Made by a program: the position numbers and the translations under genes. Below are positions 25,063 to 43,200 of a stretch of 64,000 bases of DNA, in pieces. The stretch lies in assembly GCF_964340395.1 (NCBI RefSeq), contig NC_135562.1, positions 17,692,985 to 17,756,984 of the forward strand, read 5' to 3'. The stretch comes from Glandiceps talaboti (Eukaryota; Hemichordata; Enteropneusta; Spengelidae). The notes under the pieces are model-generated. The model was given only the letters and a program-made list of their open reading frames with translations. It was not told the origin of the DNA and searched no databases. Within the stretch, counting starts at the first letter, position 1. Every line of letters starts with the position of its first letter.

Positions 25063-26235
25063 ATATATATATATATATATATATTAATCATTAATTAATT
25101 GTTGGGAATTACGATTTTCTGTTGATAATTAAAACAGCATTACATAAAATATTTTTCATTTATTTAATCCTCAAAATAAATTGTAATCGTAAATTTAAAT
25201 TTCTGGCTTAAGCTTATGGGATGAGCCCCATTATGATAGTAATTATTCTTATTATTCTTTTTATTATACCAGGAACACGTTTTATTTCGCCCATCACATG
25301 TTTCGCAAACTGATTTATGTGGTTCTGCAATCTCTGCCATCATTTCATTTTTCGTATCGATGTGATGGATGTAAAAATGACAACCAAGTGGAATCTCTAC
25401 TTTATTTCATGTTTGTTTGTCACACTTGTTTATTTAGCAATAATCAAATATTACCCCCTTCGAGAAAACGTATCGTCTAGTACTAGTCTGACAAGAAGTC
25501 ACTGGAGGAATGAAACATCCAGCCCCACTTGTAAGTATAATTCTTTTAGGTGTGTAATATATTGGAGAATATATTGTCCATGGTTCCAAGAATCAATAGG
25601 ACTGTACAATATACCTACTTTGACACTATAAATTGGAAACGAATGCGACGTTTCGATCCGTCTACTACGGACCATGATCACGCAATGCTTTTTTATTCAG
25701 AGTTGATGTCTATCCCTGGAGTGTAATATATTGATCTTACGTCGTTTTTATGCCTTCAAAATTTATTCAAACCATCGATTATTTGAGAAGGAAATTTACT
25801 TGAAGCAATGTTTAATAAGGCTCCTGCATATGTTGGTACATATTGCATATATTATAGCTTTCTGTGATCACCCATAAACATTTCTATGAAGAAACGTTTA
25901 AAGACATTTAAGGAATGAACATATTTTTTGTGATTATGGCCTCAAATTCTCGTTGCAATGTAGTGGACGATTGAGTAAACATGTCAAATACAACTATGAA
26001 ATACTGAGTTACCGATGATAATAATATACCTCCTTAAGAGTAATTACTATTAAATGTTCAAAATATTTAACTATTTAAGCCATATTCATCACATCTATGT
26101 ACAACATCAAATTCAATACATAGATCAAATTATATGAAGTTCAAACAAGCAGTCATTTATATTAATACTATGATTCACATAACGAGATGCTTGGCTTGTC
26201 TTTAACAATACAACATTAAATACACAGAAATATGT

Positions 26236-26277
<42 letters not shown>
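26236..26277. repeat. (CA)n microsatellite
   Basis: Uninterrupted CA run ending tandem copy 3. Confidence 0.95.
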
Positions 26278-26278
<1 letters not shown>

Positions 26279-26742
26279 TATATAATTATTTGATTTATTT
26301 TTCTGTTTTCGAAATTACTCGGGCTACGAGCGTTTTAGTGTTTATATCCATACAAACGGACACACATAAACACAACACACGTTCTACCTAAATCCATTTT
26401 AGTCTATGTGTGACAAGGCTATGTTGCACGCGTACACTGTGCATTGTTTTACTCCCTATTCTCTCTTATGCTTGGATGTTTCTCATCTCTCAAAAATAAT
26501 ATGCAACATATCTTAACATTCATTAAAAAAATACATTTGAATAATATATACCAAATATAAGCAAATGACATCTGTTCCCCACCACCTCTTCCCTTGTCAC
26601 TATTTGCCTTCCTCCATTGAATCGCAAAGTTAACTCTCTATCCTTCGACTCATATCACTATTCTCAATTATTCGTCCATTCATCTTAAGTCTAATAAGAC
26701 ATATTATTCCTCATAAATTAGTCCTGGAATGTTTGTTTTTAA

Positions 26743-31298
<4,556 letters not shown>

Positions 31299-31410
31299 AT
31301 TATCATTATTTATTATTTTGATTTTTCACTATGTCTCAGCGCATTGTACAGCAAATTAACAGCTGACAATGAAATATAATACAGCAGATACGACAATAGA
31401 GAAAACCACC

Positions 31411-31416
31411 AATAAA
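31411..31416 (+). terminator. Candidate polyadenylation signal AATAAA
   Basis: The first AATAAA on the plus strand after the WSCD-like stop codon, ~113 nt downstream, followed within ~60 nt by a GGTGTTGCTTTGT stretch. Such words also occur by chance in AT-rich DNA. Confidence 0.35.
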
Positions 31417-31804
31417 ATGCCTCAGAAGGAATGACAACAATGACCTATAAACTTGCTGCTGAAAGCCTCCAAATGGTGTTGCTTTGTAACAAAACCTATT
31501 GCTATTAGATTTGAAGAGGGGAAAGCTTTTTTTCAGTGTTGTTTACTTCTCTTCGTACAACTTGTACAGTAATAATATATAAAGCATGGCAAAGAACACA
31601 AATCTGTCTTCATTTCATTTTCAAATTCAAATCGCCTTAAAGGGAAACGCCAATTCAGAAAATAGAGACATTTGCGTCTTCACACCACTTTCGGAAACGT
31701 ATCCTGACCAGCAACAACAACTTTCTTTTGTGTGGACACCACGTCTAATTACCGAAAATATGCCAATAACTTATCAAAACTAAAAGCTAAATCGATAATA
31801 TTTT

Positions 31805-32115
31805 CAGGACAGATGCGGTTTGGTATATCGTAAATGTATGTACCAAGTTATAATGAATTTGAAGCGTGCATTCTTGAGATATGGCCTAATTACCGAAAAC
31901 CATTAATTACGTAAATTGCTCATTAATATTTATGGAATGTTTGCCAAAACCTAACCAGTTCTTGCCATTACCCTATGGAACACGTGTGCTGAATTTCGTT
32001 TGAATTGAGCCAGTCGTTTTGGAGAAAACGATAACACAGACAGACAGACAGACAGACAGACACAGACACAGACACAGACACACAGAATTTTCACCCATAT
32101 CCTTCCGTACAGAAG
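31805..32115. repeat. ~300 bp dispersed repeat, copy 2
   Basis: Same blocks and orientation as 18915-19215, from CAGGACAGATGCGG to CCTTCCGTACAGAAGG, with an internal (CAGA)n of different length. Confidence 0.8.
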
Positions 32116-32409
32116 GAAAAAAATAAAAAAAATCAATAGTGGCACCTGTTTGAATGTTCCAGTTGTCTCTAGAACATATGCTTACAGAAATCATGGAATT
32201 ATAGAGTATTATCTAGAGATGTGTAGCGATATATTTTGAAATGTTAGCAAGGAGCAGAATTTAAGGCAATAATCACATGACAGTTTACAACCCTAAGTAG
32301 CTTTGACTATTTGTTTTTTTTTCAACTTTTCCCCAGTTCAACCAAATCCACGGAAAATACCTCAAGCATCCACAAATAACAATATAAGGAAGGCAATCAT
32401 GCTATTCCT

Positions 32410-32870
32410 AGGTTCTACATGATGTTAACACTGTGGCTGGCACCAACAGATCATGTATTAGAAAGTGGAAGTGTTAATACCTATACCAGCTCAATGTTAC
32501 CATCTGGCTGGTATTGTAATACCATCAGGCTTACACTGTCCCAGCAATATTTCCAGCCTGATGTTAGTACCAGCGTAAGCCAATGGCAGCCTTGTGTCAA
32601 CACTGAGGGCTAGGTATGTAGTAATTAATCCTTCAAACTGCTACAACATATTGATGAAGGGTTAATACCAACCTGTTGTTAACATAGGACTGGTGTAGGC
32701 ATTAACCCTTCCCGTGCTAACACATGCTGGTGAGGTGTCAGTGACACTCTGGTGTTAGCAATCAGCTAGCCTGGTGCTTACATAGGGCTGAAGCATACAG
32801 TAATCCTTCAAGCTACTAAGACATGTCGGTGAAGTGTTAGAGCCAGCATGATGGGGCATGGCAGCCCAGT
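32410..32870. repeat. Degenerate minisatellite (GTTAACACAGGGCTGG type)
   Basis: Repeated words such as TTAATACCTATACCAGC, AATGTTACCATCTGGCTGG and TGGTGTTAGCA at irregular spacing. The same family is seen at 54310-54450 and, most extended, at 60930-61710. Confidence 0.65.
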
Positions 32871-35800
32871 TGAAAAACAATGTGTGAGCTCTACTGGAAT
32901 AAGGAGCGGTGCACCATCTTGGAGACAGAATTCAAACTCAAGTTGGACATATATTATGGTGTGCACAAATCAGGATTCTTTGGATAATACAGAGGTATAG
33001 TCTGCCCTATGATTTATGGTTTCCACCCTATTACATTTTGAAAACAAAGGGATGCAATTTCCATCACAATAAGTTCCAAGGGCTATGTACATTTTCAGTG
33101 ACCCTACCAATATGTTGGTGGTGGGGGTGGAGGGTAGAATTAATATTCATATTTGACACAATGTGTTAATGAGTCAGCACCCTGAAATTGGCATCCAAAT
33201 GCAATTAGAATTTAACGAAATTTATTGATACGATCGACCCATACTTTACATGTACAGTGTCCAATTACTGGTATTTTAACAGTTTTCAGTGAATATATTG
33301 TTGGTTGCATGGTCAAAAAACATAAAACTCTAGTTACAGCTAGTGTAGTTTTTAAACTCATACATATTTATTTACTTACTGAAGCCTGTATGATCATATC
33401 ACACCAACTTCCAATTTGTTGTGATACATGGAATCAATCAGGTCCATATATTTGGAGTAATGACAGTTCAGACACAGACACAGACACAATGCTCTAATAA
33501 AATGCGATGTACAGAGGTAATTCTGCTTATCACCAAGACTGAGCTTTTTCCAGTAAACATTTATGTGTTTTCCAATAAAATTTAAGCTACAGGGGTTAAC
33601 CATAACCATTAAGTGTCTTCTATATCAAAGTACATTGAACTGTACATAGTTGGCATATACAAGGCTCATCAGTATTCATTTATGCAAATCATAAAATTGA
33701 GTATACATCTGATATTCAAATTTAATATTCAAAGTAGAATATTCGTCATCCTCAATTTTTGCACTGTATACAAGTGAAATCACACATTAAAGAAACATCC
33801 CATTCTGTCGTTGGCGACTGAGTGTTTAATAAGTAGTTACTATGGCAACAGAAAGATAGAAATAATACATTATGCATAGGATATACAATAATTCTGATAT
33901 AAATACACAACAGGAATATAAGAAGTTAAGTTCTGTTTGATGTAAACCTGAGGCAAAAAAGATGTCAAAAAAGTGGTAAGGGCAGTCTGATTTTTTCCTA
34001 TGTTTCTCATAACACCTTCAAAAGGATGGGTTGGTTGGTCAGTTAGAAACAAAATAACAGTGTAAGTACATATTCATCATATTTTTTTTATACTTTTAAT
34101 AGTCTCAATAATTTAGACAAAAAAGTCAGAAGGAATCTGTTAAAGTTCCTGAATTTCAGTGATGAACGGTAATTTTCACCCAGATATGCATTTGTGGGAT
34201 CGCCATCTTACAATCAGTGACATTGTAATATTTTCCTCCAGCAAAACTGCACATGGAGTCAATTTATTTGATTATTTTGCTCAACTGAAGAATTTCGGGT
34301 CAGTCAGGTCATGAGAAACGTAATAATAAATAAGGTTGCCCTAATACAAATGCATTGATTCTAATGTAAAGGGTTGTGTATCCCAAAAAAGTAAAAAAAA
34401 AATAAAAAAGTGTCAAATATTTGAATAGATTCAGCTATATTATTATTCCTATAAAAACTCTACATTTCAAACTTAGAAGAGGATAAAAAATCTAAATGTT
34501 TCCAAAAATCAACATTTCTCTCTCATCTCCACATTTCAAATTTTAGTCCTCTATTCAATTCAGATAAGCTTTAAATTTGCATTTAGCTTTTACACACATA
34601 GGAAAATAAATGTGAAATTTCGTCACAAAAGTTGACAACCTATCATGATAAGTGTTTCTTTTTATTTAATCTTTAAGGCATAATTGTTAAAAATATAGTC
34701 ATAAAAAAGTAGTTTATTTCAGTAAAGATAAAAATTCTATTTTCTGTAAGTATTAGTGTGGAAAAATAGTTTTGTTCTCTACACCTGTCACTAAATTGAT
34801 GAATAATTTTTTCCCCCTATTTTAAAGTAGAATGTGCCGTAGGGATCAATTGCCCTGAAAACAAGTTCTTAAAAATCTCTCCTCACTTTGCCAAATGAAC
34901 ATCTCCAACCTTTGCTATATGAAAACTTGCTCATGGTCCTTTCGCAAAATAATAAAAGAAATGTGTGGTCACCGTGTTGTTTTCAAGGACATTAGCAATG
35001 GTTTATATTTCCCTTGACATGACACAGCAGTCGGCGGCCATATTGGATTCTAGAATAGCTTAATTTTGGTGTCATTTCGACCTCTATTTCAAAAAGATTG
35101 TCTGGTGACCCCAGATTTTTTTTACTGATTTCAACTGAGGATGGGGTGTTGTTTTCTTAAACCAGGTAACTGCAAAAGTTTGGAAGTTTTATTTCTAAGG
35201 CACATACTGTATTAAGACCAGTTGAACATCAATACCATACATCTATGTGTTCATAACGATGTGTTCACCTTAGCACTGGTACAATCACACTTCGCTATTC
35301 GGCGCGAGTGTAAAACGAGTGGCCTGACTGTGCAATACATGCAAATTTGTAATCAAGCTAGGGTGTGATACCTATGGATACGAATACATTTAGACCCCCT
35401 AACATGACCCTTATTTGTACTGTAGACAAATAGATACCACCATTCTACACTACTGTTGAAGTATTCCAGCTAATCAATAATACTCAAATAAGACCCTATA
35501 TTTTGTATGAAAATGTATTTAATATATGTTTCTCAATATTACCATTGGTTTGGAAATGTTACAATAGTGTTACTATTAATTATTATATGGCTGTGTGCCT
35601 ATGGTCAAACACATACCTGATACAATAAGTGAATTTACCCAAATGAACACCAAAACTTCACAACTGAAAGAGTCAAACACACTACCCAATTGCAGCAGCA
35701 TGCTAATAACCCTTTGGTCAAAAATTCATCAGAAGCACCAGTGTTATATAATTTTGTAGAATGTAGCACCATAATTAATAAAAAGGAAATCTGTTAAAAT

Positions 35801-36639
35801 GATAAAATGAGTGTTACTGAGTGCGATAAAATGTTCACTTCCATCGGTGATATCAAATGTCAAACACTGATAACATTTTAAGTCTATTACCAATCATATT
35901 ATAACCATGATCAAGATTCTATCTAAAGTCTGCTCAACATCATTATAAAAGAATCAACCATTGAGGGTTTTTTTTCTCTCTGAAAACACTTCTCAGTGTG
36001 AGCTTGGATGTCTGTTTATGAGCCTGTAGTAATTGCATTTAGTGTCTTACTACAGTCTGTGGTAATTGCATGAGTATCTTTAATACTGCAATTAATAAAT
36101 GGTGCCAGACACAACTCTTTCATTGCTAGAAACATAAATTTTTAGCATCAATAAAACTGTCTTCATCTGATAAACTATGTAGTTCGGTGTTACATTGTAA
36201 CTTTCTGTTTGTACCAAATACATTTACCATTGATACATGTTATTTTCATTGATGTGTCCAATAAGCAATATAGTCATAAGAAAAAATTGCCTGGTTTAAT
36301 TCTGACGTTTATAGAGTATGGTGAGATGACTCTACACAAAACAGTGATCTTGGTTGTAGTGAGATGGCTGGGCTACAGCCCGCTCAACCGATCAGTGATC
36401 TCTCACATAATCTGTGACTTTCATCATCTGTAATTTTCATAAAAAATATCAGTACAGTATATTTCAGAACTCATTCCCAGTTCGTCTTGTTATTCTAAAT
36501 CAATCACAACATGTTAAAAAGTTAAAATTCTACCATTCATTTCACTGAAATGAAGTCTCAGCTGTCTTATAAAAAAATGGAAATAAATACATGAAGACTG
36601 TCACAATGGCTCTCTGGACTTTCATCATTTTGTCCTTTC

Positions 36640-36960
36640 TGCAATGAACTTTGACCTCCCACCCTTGCCCTAGGTCAGCTTGTCAATATATAAGCTCCTC
36701 AATCACATCCTTTTAAGCTGGTCAATTCATCAATATAAAAAGCCCTTTGACTTGTGTCCTCTCATCCTTGTATAAGCCCCCATGACTACTAAGTCATGTA
36801 CCCCCCTTGACTGAGCAATTTGGAACCCCTTTTCATGTATAAGCTCCCTTTGAAGTAGAATCATCTTTGCGTAAGCACTGTTGGACTATGTCAACTCATC
36901 CTTGTATAAGCCCCTGTAATCTTGTACCCAAATAAAACACTTTTGATTCGACAACTTTAA
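36640..36960. repeat. Irregular CATCCTTGTATAAGCCCC repeats
   Basis: Six to seven variants of (T)CATCCTTGTATAAGCCCC separated by 35-60 bp, just beyond the 3' end of the peroxidasin coding region. Not coding. Confidence 0.55.
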
Positions 36961-37223
36961 ATAAGCCATTTTTTCAAGCATTGACTGGTATATGCATAAG
37001 GCATTCTCCTCATACATAGAACATATTGAAATTACAGAGACACAATATTTCAAACAGTAACAACCAAATTTCTACTGAACTCAGCACATCAAAAAAGACA
37101 GATTCGGGCTACTATGACAAGGGGCTTATATTAGGATGAATATGTAAGTGTTCAAATCAAAACAATAGCACCAAATGTCTTCTTGAATAACGGTGTTTGC
37201 AATCACCAGTCACACTGCAAACA

Positions 37224-37262
37224 TCAATTAGTAGTCTCCTTTTCTTCCTGCAACTCTCTCAC
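37224..37262 (-). CDS. PXDN: Peroxidasin terminal exon: coil end and stop
   Basis: 39 nt: [12 protein letters not shown] and TGA (37224-37226). A long polypyrimidine tract and ATCAACAG acceptor precede it. Phase 0 matches the previous exon. Leucines stay exactly seven residues apart across the junction (L at each of five positions), which argues that this tiny exon is real. No VWC domain follows. Confidence 0.8.
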   Translation of the reverse strand: MRELQEEKETTN

Positions 37263-40200
37263 CTGTTGATGTAAAAAAAAAAAAAATATATATATGATAT
37301 CCACATGATTTAATAATATTAATAGTAACACACTTATTATTCTATGAACAGTGAATAAAAAACATAAGGAAGGCAATGCTACCCAATTTTGTCAAATGAT
37401 GCAAACACCAGGGGAAAAAAATCAATCGTTTACATAATGAACAAAATGGCCGTTCTACTAAAGAGCGCCCACTAGTGTTGAAATGACAAATCTGCTTTGT
37501 TTTTGAAAGCTAGAAACCTGCATGGCCATTCAGGATTTTATGAGCATGCACACTTTCAAAGCACACAGTCTCTAACATTATGGGTTATAGTGGTTACTTG
37601 TATTTCATTCTGAAATATTATTCTGACTACTAAAACATAATGATTCGTGTTTAGAGTAAACAAAACCTTACCAGGACTTTACATAACATAACATAACCAT
37701 ATAATTTTTTGGACACCTAAAAACTTTAATAGCTTAAGTCTGTGTACATACTCAGGTACCCAGAGAGTCAGTAACACTGGGTTGCTGTCGCTTTGTTCCT
37801 AAATATAAGTTTCTGTGTGTATTATAAATTTGTATTTGTAGAGCAACCTCAGCAAGACTTGGGACTCTCAGTTAGACATTGACATGTTACAAATGACACT
37901 TGGTATATCCAACATTTGTTAGACTCGTACCTGACCAGAAAGGTCTTTCACAGTTTGTTGAAGTTCTGTCACCATATCTGTCAGATAAACTACAGCTTTC
38001 TCTAGAGTAGATGGTGTAGTTTTTCCACTCTTAAGACTGACATGGTTTTCCTCTTTCCTGTCTTTTGTTTTCCCTGCTTTCTGTTGACTGGATGATATAA
38101 TGGTCTTGTGGAGTTTACTGTGTTTGGAGGATGCCGGACTGGTTTGCTCCGATCTCTTAGATCGGAATATCTGGGTTACTAGATACTCCTTATCTGAATC
38201 TTTACAGTCTGGTGACGAAGGATAGAGATGAAATCAATATTATTATAAAAAAAATTGTCGTTAGAAGTCTGTGATCGATGTTAATGACTGTGTGGGTGTC
38301 TGTAGTTGAATTTTAAATTTCATCTCATTGCATGTCAGGACTTCGTTGAGCTAGACTGAAACAGAGATCCAATGATTAGTAAAGGGATATTGCTAGACTA
38401 GCCAGATGCACAAACTGCTGTGTATATTGTATTTCTAATCTACATAATGACCTCTGTTTGAACTTCTAATCACTAGTTCAACTTCAAGGTGGAGTCTAAC
38501 TTGTAAATATTTTCATCTTGGAATCATTGCAAAATAGCACAGTTGTAAAGAGAAGGATGTTTATGTTTTAAACGGGAAAATAGTGATATTTTCACAAAGT
38601 ACCGATATGGGTTCTGACTTCTGGAAAGACATTTCATAATTTTACATCACCTACAATTAGACATAGATGCACGTTGTTGTGACGTAAAACAACCTGAGTA
38701 TATATTCCATATTCTTTGTTCGACTTGGCTTGTGCATGGTATAACTACTATAGCACTAACCTTCGCAACAATCGGTCCAGACTCTGAGATCCATACCAGG
38801 AAGATCCTCACATTTCAGATATCCAGTGGGATACTCTGCCTTCAGGAACACGTCCTTCTGAACTCTTTCAATGTGATCTCCATTGTCACATAGAATCTTT
38901 GCTAAGGAAGTCTGTTTGATTTGAGTTAGCTGGGCAGGAGTAAATACTCCTGGATTCTCATACCAAAACCTACACAAGGAACAGTTGTACAATGAAAATA
39001 TAGTGATATTACAAAAGGGGATAATTAAATGGGAATGCTACTCCCAGGAAATAGAGGTATTTTCATAAACTTTGGGTTCTAGAGAGTCATTTCATAATCT
39101 CACAATTTGATATATGTCGCTTCCTTGTCAAGATAAATCAAACTGAAACTTGTTCACCTCTATTGTTCTTTCATTGGAACACCATTGCATCATGGGTATT
39201 TGCAATCATGATTACTGAACAAATGCAAGCTTAATATTCATGACACCTAAATGGTCATGAATATTCAGTGTGAACCTAATGCTAAGACCATGATACAATG
39301 GTGTTCCTTTGAAAGAACAACAGAGATGAAAAGGAGTCTCAATTTGTTGTTTTTTGGCAACCAAGTAAAAAATGTACGATATGAAATCAAAAAACAACTC
39401 TCCTGAACCTCCTGAACCCAAAATTTATTAAAATACCTCTATTTCCTGGAGTGATTTAAAAAATTTTAGCTGACCATTTATACATTAAACTGCCTAATTT
39501 TTTTTTAATTGGCAAATTAAAGGTTGCAAGGACTTTAGAAGACTATCTTGGAATACACGTATATGAACCTTGAGAATGGACTTACAGCTGATTTAATCTA
39601 GCCTGGAATGAAAATGTTTACATAGTTGTTGATAGATTACTAGTATTGGTTTCAAAGTTAGTCTCCAAGTTTACTATTGTGGAAGTGTACAGTAAAATAC
39701 TTGAAGATTTTATGATCTAATCACAATTGGATACAGATAAGTAGTCTATGCATTTGCCTGAATGAATATAGACAACTTTATACAAGGAGTTTTCAGCTTT
39801 TCCTTGACTAAATCTTGCTTTCTTTTCACAGATATATGCTCAACAATTTTGTGTTTGAATGAGTCCATGTAAATACCTGCACATTATAACTATGAAAGAA
39901 TGCACATGTTCAATGTAGAATTACACTATCATAGCAGCCTTATCATTCACAAATTCATGGAACCAGTATTTCCAGACAAGGCAACTGATAAGTGTATACA
40001 ACCTGGTGTTTACTGGTGATATTATCTCTAAGTTTTAGTGTAATTTCAACAATGTCTGTTACTTTTGCAGAATATGTAGAGATAAAGTTGGAAACCAATT
40101 TTAGTAATCTAACAATGTCCATGTAAACAATTTCGTTCTAGGCTAGATTAAATCAGCTGGAACACCTTGGTTTTGGTGAGAGTACAATGAACATGTACGT

Positions 40201-43200
40201 ACATAAAATGTAGTTTGCTCAATATTTAATAATATTCCCATAATAATCATGATTGTAAGTGAATTTCTCCAAGCAAAAGACCAAACTCGGCACACAGAAT
40301 TAGAAGATCTGATTATGCCAGTTTTTGGGGGGAGAGACTTTTGTTGTAAAGTATGGACATCTACTGTACGTTTTTCCATGATATTCTCTTTTTACTCCGA
40401 AATTTCCTAAACCCTAGTGAAAACATTATACTATTACTACTACACAATGAACATTTTAAGATGCTGGAAGAGAAAAAGGGGCTTATAAATGTGTACAGGT
40501 CACACTCAGTGTGGCCTCTAAGCCAATTTGATGCACCACTGATGCACACAATTTCTAGTGACGCACCAAAATTTGTTGTTCCCCTATGTCGTACTATGTG
40601 GTGACTCACAAGACATCCAAGTTGTTATCATTTTGACTCACAACAACAAAATTTTTGGCTATCATTAGAGGGTACACTGGTCACACTTATATATACGTAG
40701 ACTGACAAAGATGCAGTCACCATGAGAAGAAAGAAAACAAACCTGTCCCCATTTCTGGTCCTTTGGAACTGTTTTGCTAATATGCAGGTAAATGTTGGTC
40801 CAAGTAATCCATCCGGAAGGGCATCCTCCACCATTCCAGCTATCCAGAGGTCAATATTTCCAGGATGCCGGTACAACAACTCCAACTTTTCCCTAACATT
40901 TTCATCTGATATCTCCTTCCTCAAATCATCAAAGGTAGTAGCTGCTGACATATTACAGAGCACACGCCAGTCATTATATCCAGGGATAGCATGATCACGT
41001 CCACGCTGGAGATTCAATGCTGCTAGATCCAATGCAACTGTATGTGCCATTTGGAAAAGATGCTCTGTAAGTTCTGTGTTTATGACTTCATTAGGACTTA
41101 ATTCTTTCGCTGGTGATCCAAATAGTCCACGTAGTATGGGGTCAATTCCACCTTCATCTACAACCCTATAGGGTGAAAAGAAGGCCTTGTGCAGGGGTAA
41201 ATTTCCTTCTGGGATGGGTTGAAAAGTTGAATTAAATCTAAAAATCATAGGATTGATTAATCCGTGTCCGAATCTGAAAGCTGCAGCAGCAAACGCATTG
41301 ATTATTGAGCCATCTGTATTAGGATCGTAGCCGTTATACTTGTCCATGATGTCCAAACCTCGTGGACCAAGAATTTTGGGAAGCCAATGGATGTATGTTA
41401 TATGTTGGAGTTGCGCGCCCACAATTTTCCGTGCCTCGTGATATATGGTGTCATCATCCCAGTGTGGATTGAGATTTAGAAGTTCTGTAGCAACTCGGTT
41501 ATGTTCACGTAACCATAATGTATGCATAGATAACAAGGCTAGCTGTTCATTAGCACGATGATCACCAGCAAGAAAACATGGTACAGGGCTTTCCGATGCA
41601 TCTCTCAAACAATCAATAGGGGTATCCCTATTAAATGGAAGAAGTGGTTTCCCGGATGATTCCACTATATTCCCAGTCCTGAGATGACCTTTTTCCGTGG
41701 CAAAATCTCTCAGTAAGTTGGCTAAACTCTTAGAGCTGCCGTATATATTTGAAGCATCAATGTACGAGGTAATTTGGTTGATTTGTTCCCGAGGCATGAC
41801 AGTGTTGAAAAACACAGACGTACTTCCGCTTCCACAAACAGCACTAGATCTCGTAAACTCCATACACCTCCGACGTGTTATCCTGGGATCCCCTTCTGGA
41901 ATCGGGATGGGAAAGCAGGGTGGCTGGTTTTCGCATGTTTCATCGCACTTTACACCGTCAATAAACTGAACTTTACTTGGACTCAACACAGCGAAGTCTA
42001 AATCGTGGTCAACAAACTGACCCCACTGCATTAACATGTGAGTGAACTTTTTATGTTCTGTGATGTCTCTAGACGACGCGACATGGAGTGATACCAGCCT
42101 GGCACTTGGTTTCTGGTAGTTGTTATATAGTTGAGTCTGATTCCAACCCACTGGAGTGTTGAAGCCATTCTCATATATAGGTTTCAGGAGTCTATTGAAT
42201 GGTGCCAGCGCAGATCCCCACATCGGATGTTGCAGGTTGTTACATGTTCCATCTGCTGTGCGATACTTCTGATGGAAACACATGTCTGAGCAGTTGGCTC
42301 TTACATGGTGTGCAGTACAGCCTGATAGATTGGCGATAACCTCCAAATGGTGGGGTGATACGAGGTCATTGAACTTGTTGGAATACTCTGTGAGTGTGAA
42401 ATGTACAAGACAAAACAAGGTGTTAGAATATAAAGTGAAATGTACAACAACAAAATATTGTTGGAATATTATTAGGTAAAATGAATGAGAAAAAAAATAT
42501 AACGGAGTTCAATATTAGTGTACATGGCAAAAAAGACTTGAAAGAATGACAATGGTCTGTGAAGTGTGCAAGGAATCAGGCCAGTCTCATTTAACAAACA
42601 TATTATGTGCATATGTAATCACATCTATAATGCTCTATTGATGCTGAAGGTATTGTGTGTCATGTGTACTTTGAATGCTGACTTAGCCAAAATTGGGTGT
42701 CAGTTTCAGATTACATACTAGCCAAAAATGGATCTCCGTTTCAGACTGTACCACATAGTTCAGTGGTTATCTGATATACTAGCCAAAAATGGGTCTTAGT
42801 TAAGACTACACGACTTTGTTCTTTGGTTAAACTATATGCATGTTTCGGATGAACTCATGAAGTGTACTTTGTCTGTTGACAAACACAGTGTATCACATCG
42901 TTGATCACTTGTCTGTATAACCTCTTTTCTTGTGTTTGCCAACATAGATACGCATACATTGCCAAGTCCATGACCATACGTCATCTCAATCGAATGTCAC
43001 GTCTAAAATGACTTTAACTATACCTCGGGCTAAACGCTCTGTTTACAGGGGCAAACCAACCTTCGGTCACTTGTCCTATCAAAAAAAAGCCGGCAGGTCT
43101 AGTAGCTAGATTAGCTCTTTCCAATCCAAAATTCTGATCACCACATTGAATTGGATTGGATTAGTTGCATAATACCCATGTTCACTTCAGGAAAAATTCT

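Larger units (their letters stand above)
23200..26230. repeat. Three tandem copies of a ~1.2 kb unit
   Basis: Copies begin near 23216 (incomplete), 23940 and 25200. Each has TTTATGTGGTT(T/C)TGCAATCT, TATCGATGTGATGGATGTAAA, TATGAAGAAATGTTG-like, GAGCTACTGATGATAA and a GAATAGGTATTTACACA block leading into a CA or TA microsatellite. Copies 2 and 3 also share CCCCCTTCGAGAAAACGTATCGT. Copy 1 lacks ~470 bp of the middle. Short open frames in it (for example VMDVKMTSK) are broken and not alike between copies at the protein level. Confidence 0.8.
31299..37223. other. Intergenic region between the WSCD-like gene and peroxidasin
   Basis: The two genes converge here. Contents: the 31805-32115 repeat, a (CAGA)n run at 32035-32062, the TTAACACCAGGCTGG-type minisatellite at 32410-32860, a repeat near 35030-35210, and an irregular run of CATCCTTGTATAAGCCCC words at 36640-36960. 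No exon is supported. Confidence 0.55.

Noticed and set aside
36209-36433. 74-codon plus-strand frame near the peroxidasin 3' side
   Set aside because: No domain, no splice support, and low-complexity AT-rich context.
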